From positions 2,852,001-2,916,000 of the forward strand of contig NZ_CP012201.1 in the NCBI RefSeq assembly GCF_001191005.1: a DNA stretch of 64,000 nt. The letters run 5' to 3'. Shown piece by piece: positions 21,281-28,627 of the stretch. Position numbers and translations under genes: made by a program. Every line of letters begins with the position of its first letter. Within the stretch, counting starts at the first letter, position 1. The notes under the pieces were generated by a model. The model saw only the letters and a program-made list of their open reading frames with translations. It was not told where the DNA came from and made no database searches. The stretch is from Massilia sp. NR 4-1. Its GTDB lineage: Bacteria; Pseudomonadota; Gammaproteobacteria; Burkholderiales; Burkholderiaceae_D.

Positions 21281-21835
21281 CTAAATCTGCGGCGGCATAT
21301 CCCGCCCGGCAATACGGTACAGCACATGCCGTGACAGCGGATGATCAGGCGCGAGGGCTGGATGCGCAAAGTCGCTGACCGGATCGCGGCGCATGCCAAG
21401 CTTTTCCATCACGCGCCGGGAGCGCAGATTCTGCGGCACCGTAAAGGCAACCACCTCCTCCATTCCCAGCTGGTCAAAGCCATAACGCAAGACGGCCCGC
21501 GCGCCCTCGCCAGCGTAACCACGGCCCCAGTGCGGCGCAGCCAGACGCCAGGCCGCTTCCCAGCAAGGCGCAAACGGCACGTCGAACGTCTGGCGGCGCA
21601 CGCCGATAAAGCCCAGCAGCTCTTCACTCTCTTTTAACGTCGCGGCAAACAGGCAGGTACCATGCACCGCATACTGCGCGTTCTGGGCCGCGATGAATTC
21701 CTCGGTCTGCGCCTGCGACAAGGGGCCAAGTAAAAATTCCGTCACGCGCGGATCGGCATTGATGCGCACGAAAGCGGCCGCGTCGTCAGCTGCCCAGGGG
21801 CGCAGGATTAATCGCTCGCTATGGATATGCTCCAT
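21281..21835 (-). CDS. GNAT-family N-acetyltransferase (RimJ-like)
   Basis: A 184-residue GNAT protein that opens with the typical SERLILRPWAADDAAAF motif and has a C-terminal NLRSRRVMEKLGM acetyl-CoA region. The start at 21835 has a GGAGGGG ribosome-binding sequence, which sits directly after the T-tract of the icd terminator. It converges on the other GNAT gene with 12 bp between stops. The two are different subfamilies, not a recent duplication. Confidence 0.88.
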   Translation of the reverse strand: MEHIHSERLILRPWAADDAAAFVRINADPRVTEFLLGPLSQAQTEEFIAAQNAQYAVHGTCLFAATLKESEELLGFIGVRRQTFDVPFAPCWEAAWRLAAPHWGRGYAGEGARAVLRYGFDQLGMEEVVAFTVPQNLRSRRVMEKLGMRRDPVSDFAHPALAPDHPLSRHVLYRIAGRDMPPQI

Positions 21836-21846
21836 TATCCCCTCCA

Positions 21847-21887
21847 AAAAAATGAAAAGCCCCATCCTCCTGCGAGGATGGGGCTTT
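21847..21887 (-). terminator. Terminator of icd
   Basis: AAAGCCCCATCCTC / GAGGATGGGGCTTT, a 14-bp perfect stem with a 4-nt loop, followed on the minus strand by TTTTCATTTTTTT. It separates icd from the GNAT gene downstream. Confidence 0.93.
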
Positions 21888-21919
21888 GCGCTGCAGGGGA
21901 ATACTCCCCCGCGCCGGTA

Positions 21920-23173
21920 TTACATCTGCTCGATCATCACGTCGCCGAAGCCGGAGCACGACACCTGGGTCGCGCCTTCCATCAGGCGGGCGAAGTCGTA
22001 GGTGACTTTCTTCGAGGTGATGGCCTTCTCCATGGAGGAGATGATCAGGTCGGCCGCTTCGGTCCAGCCCATGTGGCGCAGCATCATTTCAGCGGACAGG
22101 ATCAGCGAACCTGGGTTCACGTAGTCCTTGCCGGCGTATTTCGGTGCGGTGCCGTGGGTGGCTTCGAACATCGCCACGGAGTCGGACAGGTTGGCGCCCG
22201 GCGCGATGCCGATGCCGCCTACTTGTGCCGCCAGCGCGTCGGAGATGTAGTCGCCGTTCAGGTTCAGGGTGGCGATCACGCTGTACTCTGCTGGACGCAG
22301 CAGGATCTGCTGCAGGAAGGCGTCGGCGATCGAATCCTTGACGATGATCTCGCGACCGGTCTTCGGATTCTTGAATTTGCACCATGGGCCGCCGTCGATC
22401 AGCTCGGCGCCGAATTCTTTCTGTGCCAGCGCGTAGGCCCAGTCACGGAAGCCACCTTCGGTGTACTTCATGATGTTGCCTTTGTGGACGATGGTCACGG
22501 ATGGCTTGTCGTTGTCGATCGCGTACTGGATCGCCTTGCGCACCAGGCGCTCGGTGCCTTCGCGCGACACTGGCTTGACGCCGATGCCCGAGGTTTCCGG
22601 GAAGCGGATCTTCTTGACGCCCATTTCCTTGGTCAGGAATTCGATGATTTTCTTGGCGCCTTCGGAGCCTTCTTGCCATTCGATGCCGGCGTAGATGTCT
22701 TCCGAGTTTTCGCGGAAGATGACCATGTCGGTTTTCTCCGGCTCACGCACTGGCGATGGCACGCCGGCGAAGTAGCGCACTGGGCGCAGGCAGACGTACA
22801 GGTCCAGTTCCTGGCGCAGGGCCACGTTCAGCGAACGGATGCCGCCGCCGACCGGGGTGGTCAGTGGGCCTTTGATCGAAACGACGTAGTCTTTCAGTAC
22901 CTGCAGGGTTTCTTCCGGCAGCCACACGTCCGGGCCGTATACATTGGTCGATTTCTCGCCAGCGTAGATTTCCATCCAGCTGATCTTGCGCTTGCCGGCG
23001 TAGGCTTTGGCCACGGCAGCGTCCACCACCTTGATCATCACTGGGGTGATGTCAACACCGGTGCCGTCACCTTCCAGGAATGGAATGATAGGCTGGTCAG
23101 GAACGGTCAGGGAAAAGTCGGCGTTGACGGTGATTTTCTGGCCGTCAGCAGGTACTTTGATATGTTGATACAT
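21920..23173 (-). CDS. icd: NADP-dependent isocitrate dehydrogenase
   Basis: A 417-residue TCA-cycle enzyme that converts isocitrate to 2-oxoglutarate. The N-terminal [17 protein letters not shown], the substrate site near [15 protein letters not shown] and the C-terminal [13 protein letters not shown] are E. coli Icd-like. Length equals the usual 416-418 residues. It is monocistronic, with its own strong terminator. Confidence 0.97.
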   Translation of the reverse strand: MYQHIKVPADGQKITVNADFSLTVPDQPIIPFLEGDGTGVDITPVMIKVVDAAVAKAYAGKRKISWMEIYAGEKSTNVYGPDVWLPEETLQVLKDYVVSIKGPLTTPVGGGIRSLNVALRQELDLYVCLRPVRYFAGVPSPVREPEKTDMVIFRENSEDIYAGIEWQEGSEGAKKIIEFLTKEMGVKKIRFPETSGIGVKPVSREGTERLVRKAIQYAIDNDKPSVTIVHKGNIMKYTEGGFRDWAYALAQKEFGAELIDGGPWCKFKNPKTGREIIVKDSIADAFLQQILLRPAEYSVIATLNLNGDYISDALAAQVGGIGIAPGANLSDSVAMFEATHGTAPKYAGKDYVNPGSLILSAEMMLRHMGWTEAADLIISSMEKAITSKKVTYDFARLMEGATQVSCSGFGDVMIEQM

Positions 23174-23336
23174 CGTGTTCTCCGAAGTGAGGCAATCAGA
23201 ACTATTGCCGTTGAGTTAACGTGGCCGCAGGTCTTCTATAAGACATAAGACAGTCATTCCACATTATGCACCAGTATTTTACTGGGCGCCATGGTTTTAG
23301 GACACTGGCTTGTGCTCCAGACAGTACAATCTCGGG

Positions 23337-23903
23337 ATGCCCCTGATACTTTTCAACAAACCATTTCAGGTATTGTGCCAGTTTTCGCCCCAGCCGGACC
23401 GCGAAACCCTGGCCGATTACCTCAAGATTCCCAATATTTACCCCGCCGGCCGCCTCGACGCCGATAGCGAGGGCTTACTGCTGTTGACCGACGACGGCAA
23501 ATTGCAGCACCAGATCGCCCACCCCGAGCGCAAGGAAGCCAAAACCTATCTGGTGCAAGTCGATGGCGTGGCCGATGCGGCCGCCCTGGCCCGCCTGCAG
23601 GCGCCGCTCGACCTGGGCGATTTCGTGACCAAACCCTGCCGTGCGGTGCGCATTGCCGAGCCGGAATGGCTGTGGCCGCGCAATCCGCCCATCCGCGCGC
23701 GCGCCGAGCAGCCCACTTCCTGGCTCGCCATCACCCTGCAAGAGGGCAAAAACCGCCAGGTGCGGCGCATGACGGCCGCCGTCGGCCTGCCCACCCTGCG
23801 CCTGGTGCGCAGCGCCATCGGCGGCATCTCGCTGGCCAGCCATCCGCTGCTGCCGGGCGAGTGGATGGAAGTGTCGCCCGAGGACGTGAGCAGCAAGGGC
23901 TGA
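23337..23903 (+). CDS. 23S rRNA pseudouridine synthase, RluE-like
   Basis: A 188-residue RsuA/RluB/E/F-family pseudouridine synthase. It has the catalytic motif GRLDADSEGLLLLTDDG (Asp in GRLD-x-S) and the KTYLVQVDG and QVRRMTAAVGLPTLRLVR motifs. There is no N-terminal S4 domain, which fits RluE (U2457 of 23S rRNA) rather than RsuA, RluB or RluF. The ATG at 23337 begins the usual MPLILFNKPF. Confidence 0.88.
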   Translation: MPLILFNKPFQVLCQFSPQPDRETLADYLKIPNIYPAGRLDADSEGLLLLTDDGKLQHQIAHPERKEAKTYLVQVDGVADAAALARLQAPLDLGDFVTKPCRAVRIAEPEWLWPRNPPIRARAEQPTSWLAITLQEGKNRQVRRMTAAVGLPTLRLVRSAIGGISLASHPLLPGEWMEVSPEDVSSKG

Positions 23904-24046
23904 GTCCGAGGCCGCCGCTTGCTGCGCTGCGGCATCGATTCTTTGGCCAAGCAGCATCTTGGTGTCAACTGGCAATTCATAAGCAGCGTTAATGAGCCAG
24001 ATTCATCCGAATCTGCATGAGTTAATAAACCGCTAAAGGAACTGCC

Positions 24047-24280
24047 ATGTCCAAGATTATTGCTGCCCTGGTTGCCACTCTGTTCACCGCTTCCGCCTTC
24101 GCCCAGGCCTCTGCACCGGCCTCCGCCATGGCATCGGCACCCGCCGCTTCCGCTTCGGCTGCCGCTTCGGCCGCCTCGATGCACAAGGCTAAAAAATCCA
24201 AACACAAGGCTTCCGCCGCCGCCTCGGCCGCATCCGCAGCATCAGCCGCTTCGGCTGCTTCCGCCGCCTCGGCCAAATAA
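24047..24280 (+). CDS. Small secreted Ala/Ser-repeat protein
   Basis: A 77-residue protein with a signal peptide (MSKIIAALVATLFTASAFAQA, cleavage after AFA). The mature part is Ala/Ser-rich with a central basic patch, KAKKSKHK (about 47-54), and a C-terminal run of about six Ser-Ala-Ala triplets. The codons of the triplets differ (TCG, TCC, TCA, and GCC, GCA, GCT), so the repeat is kept at protein level. AAAGGAACT precedes the ATG. The composition recalls acid-shock (Asr-like) peptides, but no homology is claimed. Confidence 0.7.
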   Translation: MSKIIAALVATLFTASAFAQASAPASAMASAPAASASAAASAASMHKAKKSKHKASAAASAASAASAASAASAASAK

Positions 24281-24408
24281 GCCGCTCCCGCCCATGCCAG
24301 GCAGGCCGCGCGCCTGCCTTTTTCTTGTCCGCCGGCGGACTGTGCCGCGCTTGACGTTGCCTGCGGCGCATGGCTTAATCGCCGCTTCGCGATTCACTCA
24401 CAAAATCC

Positions 24409-24849
24409 ATGAAATCCCTTGCCGCTTCCCTGCTCCTGCTGGCTGCCGCCGGCGCCAGCCAGGCGCAAAACCAGCAATTTCCCACCGCCACCCTGTCGGC
24501 CGGCATGAACCTCATCAAGGCTGAAGTCGCCACCACCGATCCGCAGCGCGCCCAAGGCCTGATGTTCCGCGAAACGATGGCGCCGAACGCCGGCATGGTT
24601 TTCGTCTTCGACGCGCCCGCCACCCAGTGCATGTGGATGAAGAACACCCTGCTGCCGCTGTCGGTGGCCTTCATCGACGCTGAAGGCAAGATCGTCAACA
24701 TCGAGGACATGCAGCCGCAAACCCTGGACAGCCACTGCTCGGCCAAGGGCGTGCCGGTGATGTATGCGCTGGAAATGAACCTGGGCTGGTTCAAGCAAAA
24801 AAATATCAAGCCGGGCACCAAGATCGGCAATCTGCCCAAGCTGAAATAA
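24409..24849 (+). CDS. DUF192 family protein, secreted
   Basis: A 146-residue protein with a signal peptide (MKSLAASLLLLAAAGASQAQ) followed by a DUF192 domain. The family marks are RAQGLMFRETMAPNAGMVFVF, MWMKNTLLPLSVAFID and a C-terminal ALEMNLGWF. The function of DUF192 is not established. Monocistronic with its own terminator. Confidence 0.9.
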   Translation: MKSLAASLLLLAAAGASQAQNQQFPTATLSAGMNLIKAEVATTDPQRAQGLMFRETMAPNAGMVFVFDAPATQCMWMKNTLLPLSVAFIDAEGKIVNIEDMQPQTLDSHCSAKGVPVMYALEMNLGWFKQKNIKPGTKIGNLPKLK

Positions 24850-24858
24850 GCTGACAAA

Positions 24859-24882
24859 AAAAGCCGCTCGCAGCGGCTTTTT
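24859..24882 (+). terminator. Terminator of the DUF192 gene
   Basis: AAAGCCGCT-CGC-AGCGGCTTT followed by further T residues, 10 bp past the stop. A run of A residues on the other side makes it potentially bidirectional. Confidence 0.85.
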
Positions 24883-24898
24883 GATTGGAATACCAAGC

Positions 24899-24930
24899 GA
24901 AAAAACCCGCTATGGCAAGCCATGCGGGTT
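24899..24930 (-). terminator. Terminator of rpsT
   Basis: AACCCGC-T-ATGGC-AA-GCCAT-GCGGGTT stem. On the minus strand it is followed by TTTTTT. Confidence 0.82.
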
Positions 24931-24974
24931 AATTCTGTGCACCTGCAAGGCGGCTATTGCCGCCGCACACGAAC

Positions 24975-25241
24975 TTAAGCGGACAGTGCCTTCAGGGCAG
25001 CTGCCAGACGGCTCTTGTGACGAGCTGCCTTGTTCTTGTGGATGATCTTCTTGTCGGCGATGGAATCGATGGTCGAAACGGAAGCCTGGAAGATTTGGGT
25101 TGCAGCGGCTTTATCGCCAGCCAGGATCGCTTTGCGAACAGCTTTGATAGCGGTGCGCAGGGTCGAACGCTGTGCCGAGTTGTGAGCGTTTTGCTTAACT
25201 GCTTGACGAGCGCGTTTGCGCGCTTGTGCGGTATTTGCCAT
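24975..25241 (-). CDS. rpsT: 30S ribosomal protein S20
   Basis: An 88-residue Lys/Arg/Ala-rich helical ribosomal protein. [13 protein letters not shown] and [16 protein letters not shown] are signature segments. The ATG at 25241 follows an AGGAAA ribosome-binding sequence. It is divergent from murJ, a common arrangement in beta- and gammaproteobacteria. Confidence 0.97.
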   Translation of the reverse strand: MANTAQARKRARQAVKQNAHNSAQRSTLRTAIKAVRKAILAGDKAAATQIFQASVSTIDSIADKKIIHKNKAARHKSRLAAALKALSA

Positions 25242-25384
25242 GGAATTTCCTAAATCGTTGTCAAAGTTCGTTTGCAAACAATAGCGTTTGCCAAACCGGT
25301 GCGTTCAGTCTGTCTGCCTAACCATGTGTGCCTAACCGTGCCGGCCGCACATTGTCTGCTTTACTGAATTCTGTACAGCCCTAG

Positions 25385-25413
25385 ATTATAGCTGCGTTTT
25401 GCGTCCAGATCAA
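25385..25413 (-). promoter_or_regulatory. rpsT promoter
   Basis: On the minus strand: TTGATC (25408-25413), a 17-bp spacer and TATAAT (25385-25390). The predicted start near 25378 leaves a leader of about 137 nt, which would allow S20 autoregulation. Confidence 0.7.
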
Positions 25414-25477
25414 TTCCCAATATCAGGAAATTGCCATCCTCGCCACGTTTTCGACGCATCTGCAACGTTGCCCCAGC

Positions 25478-25483
25478 TATAAT
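25478..25483 (+). promoter_or_regulatory. -10 hexamer before murJ
   Basis: TATAAT ends 8 bp before the murJ ATG, so transcription would start almost at the ATG. No -35 match is visible. The surrounding 12 bp (25474-25485) is the exact inverted copy of the rpsT -10 region (25383-25394). Confidence 0.35.
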
Positions 25484-25491
25484 CTCGGCCC

Positions 25492-27042
25492 ATGAACCTG
25501 CTTAAATCCCTCGCCGCTGTCTCCAGCATGACCATGCTGTCCCGCGTTACCGGCCTCTTGCGCGAGAGCCTGTTTGCCCGCGCCTTTGGCGCCGGCGCTT
25601 ACACCGACGCTTTCATTGTCGCCTTCCGCCTGCCGAATCTGCTGCGGCGGCTGTTTGCCGAGGGAGCCTTCTCGCAGGCCTTCGTGCCTATTTTATCCGA
25701 ATACAAGAACCAGCAAGGCGAAGAGGCCACGCGCACCCTGGCCGACCACGTGGCGAACAGCCTGGTGTGGGCCACCTTGCTGGTCAGCGCGCTCGGCATT
25801 CTCGGCGCGCCGCTCTTCGTCTACCTGATCGCCAATGGCCTGGAGAAGGACAAGGAAGCCTTCGACGCCGCCGTCTGGATGACGCGCCTGATGTTCCCCT
25901 ATATCGCCTGCATGTCCTTTGTGGCGCTGGCCGGCGGCGTGCTGAATACCTGGCGCCAGTTCAAGATTCCAGCGTTCACACCGGTGCTGCTCAATCTGAG
26001 CTTCATCGCCTGCTCGCTGTTCCTGGCGCCCTACCTGGACCAGCCGATCTACGCCATGGCGATTGCCGTGATGATCGGCGGCCTGCTGCAGGTGGCGATC
26101 CAGATTCCGGCGCTGGTGAAGATCGGCATGCTGCCGCGCCTCTCGATCAATCCGGTGGGCGGCTTGAACGATCCCGGCGTGCGCCGCGTGCTGAAGAAAA
26201 TGGGGCCGGCGGTGTTTGCCGTCTCGGCCGCGCAAATCAGCCTGATGATCAATACCGCCATCGCCGCCGGCCTGCAAGCGGGCAGCATCTCCTGGCTCTC
26301 CTATGCCGACCGCCTGATGGAATTCCCCACCGCCCTGCTGGGCGTGGCGCTGGGCACGATCCTGCTGCCCAGCCTTTCCAAGGCCAACAGCGAGGGCGAT
26401 AAGGAAGAGTACTCAAATCTGCTGGACTGGGGCTTGCGCCTGACCTTCCTGCTGGCGATTCCGGCCGCCGTCGGCATGGCCATGCTGTCGCTGCCGCTGA
26501 TCGCCACCCTGTTCCACTACGGCCAGTTCACCGACCAGGCGGCCGTGATGTCGGCGCGCCCGCTGATCGCGTACAGCGTGGGCCTGATCGGCATCATCCT
26601 GGTGAAGACGCTGGCGCCGGCCTTTTACGCGCAGCAGGACATCCGCACCCCGGTGCGCATTGCCGTCGGCGTGCTGATCGCCGTGCAGCTGATGAACCTG
26701 ATTTTTGTGCCGCAGTTGGCGGTGGCCGGACTGGCCCTGTCCATCGGCCTGGGCGCCTGCATCAATGCGGGCTTCCTCTACACCGGACTGCGCAAGCGCA
26801 AGATCTATCTGCCCAAGCCGGGCTGGGGTAAGTTCTTCTTCAAGCTGCTGGCCGCGGTCAGCGCCATGGGCGCCGTGGCCTGGCTCGGCGCGACGCAGAT
26901 CGAATGGCTGGCGATGCGCGCCACGCCCCTGCTGCGCGGCGGTGTGCTGTTCGCGGTGATCGGCGCTTGCGCCGTGGTCTATTTCGGCGTGCTGTTCGCG
27001 CTGGGCTTCCGTCCACGCGATTTCAAGCGCAGCGCCAAGTAA
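25492..27042 (+). CDS. murJ: Lipid II flippase MurJ
   Basis: A 516-residue MOP-superfamily flippase that moves lipid II across the inner membrane for peptidoglycan synthesis. About fourteen hydrophobic segments are present. The N-terminal SRVTGLLRESLFARAFG and LPNLLRRLFAEGAFSQAFVP carry the conserved Arg residues of the family. It is convergent with the secretion operon, with 13 bp between stops. Confidence 0.96.
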   Translation: MNLLKSLAAVSSMTMLSRVTGLLRESLFARAFGAGAYTDAFIVAFRLPNLLRRLFAEGAFSQAFVPILSEYKNQQGEEATRTLADHVANSLVWATLLVSALGILGAPLFVYLIANGLEKDKEAFDAAVWMTRLMFPYIACMSFVALAGGVLNTWRQFKIPAFTPVLLNLSFIACSLFLAPYLDQPIYAMAIAVMIGGLLQVAIQIPALVKIGMLPRLSINPVGGLNDPGVRRVLKKMGPAVFAVSAAQISLMINTAIAAGLQAGSISWLSYADRLMEFPTALLGVALGTILLPSLSKANSEGDKEEYSNLLDWGLRLTFLLAIPAAVGMAMLSLPLIATLFHYGQFTDQAAVMSARPLIAYSVGLIGIILVKTLAPAFYAQQDIRTPVRIAVGVLIAVQLMNLIFVPQLAVAGLALSIGLGACINAGFLYTGLRKRKIYLPKPGWGKFFFKLLAAVSAMGAVAWLGATQIEWLAMRATPLLRGGVLFAVIGACAVVYFGVLFALGFRPRDFKRSAK

Positions 27043-27055
27043 GCCGCTTGCGGCG

Positions 27056-27790
27056 CTAGCTGCGGGACGGCTCGGGCGGCGCTTCCTGCGGTTCCTGCTG
27101 CGGCTCCGGCATGGACGGCGGCTCCGGCCTTTCCACCGGCGCGGGCGGCTCCGGCGCCGGTTCAGGCACTGGCGGTGGCGGCTCGGGCGGCGGCATGGAC
27201 GGTTCCTGCCCAGGCGCGGGCGTGGGTGGCTGATTATTCCCCGGCGTGGAAGGGAACAGCGAGCCGGGCGCATTGCCGGGCGGCGTCGCCACCGGCGGCG
27301 GTGGCAGGCCATCGGCCGTAAACTTCCAGTCCGAGATGCGGGTCTTGCCTTCAAACACGGCAAAGCGCGCCGGGAAATTGGCGACCTTGATGGCCTTGGC
27401 TTCCGACAGGCTGTAAATCCCCGCGATGCCGATCTTGTTCGGCACCGTGAGCAAGCCCCATTCCGGCTTGCCCGTCATGGGATCGATGTAAATCTTGCGC
27501 AGATGGCGGCGTATCTGCGGATAGCGCGGATCGCGCAGCAAGTCGTTCAAGGTGCGCGGCTGCGGATGCTGGCCTTGCGGCGTGGCGGCGGCATAGCTTT
27601 TCAGGGCGTCGCTGAATTCGGCGCCGATGTTCAGCAGCTCGCGCTCGGCGGCACTGCGCTGCAGCAGAACGCCAAGGCGCAAGGTGGCGGCGCTGACCAG
27701 GCCAATCACCGCCACCAGGATGATCACGCTGATGTAGGTGAAGCCGCGCGCCGGTTTAGAGATCGGAATACGGTTTGCCATTGCGGTCAT
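27056..27790 (-). CDS. Atypical pseudopilin without Glu5, proline-rich tail
   Basis: A 244-residue last gene of the secretion operon. It has a prepilin-like N-terminus: basic leader, then ARGF-TYISVIILVAVIGLV, with the peptidase site Gly-Phe. Position +5 is Ser instead of the Glu found in major pilins. Loss of Glu5 is known for GspK, the tip pseudopilin. Residues 35-160 form a globular domain. The C-terminal 85 residues are Pro/Glu/Gln-rich, largely PEP-PEP-like repeats, and are probably disordered. The start at 27790 overlaps the preceding gene by 35 bp; ATG 27781 is an alternative. Confidence 0.7.
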   Translation of the reverse strand: MTAMANRIPISKPARGFTYISVIILVAVIGLVSAATLRLGVLLQRSAAERELLNIGAEFSDALKSYAAATPQGQHPQPRTLNDLLRDPRYPQIRRHLRKIYIDPMTGKPEWGLLTVPNKIGIAGIYSLSEAKAIKVANFPARFAVFEGKTRISDWKFTADGLPPPPVATPPGNAPGSLFPSTPGNNQPPTPAPGQEPSMPPPEPPPPVPEPAPEPPAPVERPEPPSMPEPQQEPQEAPPEPSRS

Positions 27791-28142
27791 TGCCGGGCGC
27801 TCCGCTCTTGATATCGGCCACGCCGCCCTTGCTGCCGTCGTCGGGCGGCACGACGATCCAGCTGTCGCTGGTTTCCGTGATCGGATCGATGGGCATGGAG
27901 CGCAGATATTTTTTTTCCACCAGCTGTTCCAGCGAATCGGGATAGCGCCCCGTGTCGCCGTAAAACTGGTCGATGACCAGGCGCGTATTGCGCAGATTAT
28001 CGCTCAGCACCGTTTCCTTGGTGCGGTCCACACTGGGAAAGTAGCGCGGCACGGCCAAGGTCAGCAACAGGGCAATAATGCCCAGCACCACCAGCAGCTC
28101 GATCAGGGTAAAGCCCCTGCCCTTGTTCACGCTCTTCACCAT
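27756..28142 (-). CDS. Pseudopilin, GspG-like
   Basis: A 128-residue type II secretion / type IV pilin-like protein. It has a short basic leader (MVKSVNKGRG), cleavage before FTLIELLVVLGII with Glu5 present, and a small C-terminal domain with DPITETSDSW. Like GspG it has no disulphide pair. Part of the ten-gene operon. It overlaps the gene before it by 7 bp. Confidence 0.85.
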   Translation of the reverse strand: MVKSVNKGRGFTLIELLVVLGIIALLLTLAVPRYFPSVDRTKETVLSDNLRNTRLVIDQFYGDTGRYPDSLEQLVEKKYLRSMPIDPITETSDSWIVVPPDDGSKGGVADIKSGAPGNDRNGKPYSDL

Positions 28143-28627
28143 TTTTTATACGGTATGCCGTTCAGGCCTACCTTGTCCGTATTGGAAAACACATCGTACA
28201 CGTCCTCGCCTTCGCGCGGCTCGTTGGCGTCGCTGGCGTAGCTGCGCTTGCCCCAGGTCTCGGCGTCGCTCAAGGCGCTGTCCGGATTGAAGGGATCGCG
28301 CGGCACGCGGCGCAGAAAGAAGATCTTGCTGCGCTTGGGACTGCGCTGGTCGGCCACGCCCTCCACCAGCACGTCCAGCGACTTCGGATAGCCGGTGCTG
28401 TTGAGAACCTTGGCGATGCGTCCCTCGTCGTAAGCCTGTTTGTAAGCATCGATGCCTTTGCGGATTTCATGCAAGGCGAAGCGCAGCTCCTGCTCGCTGC
28501 GGCGCTGGATCGTGACCTGGGCGGTGGGAATGACCAGCACCGCCAGCAGGCCGAGGATGGCCAGCGTGACCAGCAGCTCGATCAGCGTAAAGCCACGGCG
28601 CGCCGCGCCTTGCCGCGAAAAGCTCAT
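28136..28627 (-). CDS. Pseudopilin, GspG/GspH-like
   Basis: A 163-residue prepilin-like protein: leader MSFSRQGAARRG, then FTLIELLVTLAILGLLAVLVIP with Glu5. The body has LRFALHEIRKGIDAYKQAYDEG and VPRDPFNPD, the loop seen in GspG-type pseudopilins. It overlaps the secretin gene by four bases (ATGA). Confidence 0.85.
   Translation of the reverse strand: MSFSRQGAARRGFTLIELLVTLAILGLLAVLVIPTAQVTIQRRSEQELRFALHEIRKGIDAYKQAYDEGRIAKVLNSTGYPKSLDVLVEGVADQRSPKRSKIFFLRRVPRDPFNPDSALSDAETWGKRSYASDANEPREGEDVYDVFSNTDKVGLNGIPYKKW

Noticed and set aside
20747..21835. The two neighbouring GNAT genes as a recent duplication
   Set aside because: They differ in motifs and subfamily and are convergent; similarity is only at family level.
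23930..24046. Possible small RNA or tRNA before the Ala/Ser peptide gene
   Set aside because: No cloverleaf, promoter or terminator could be recognised.
24217..24277. DNA tandem repeat in the Ala/Ser peptide gene
   Set aside because: Codons vary between units, so it is a protein repeat and not a simple DNA repeat or CRISPR-like array.
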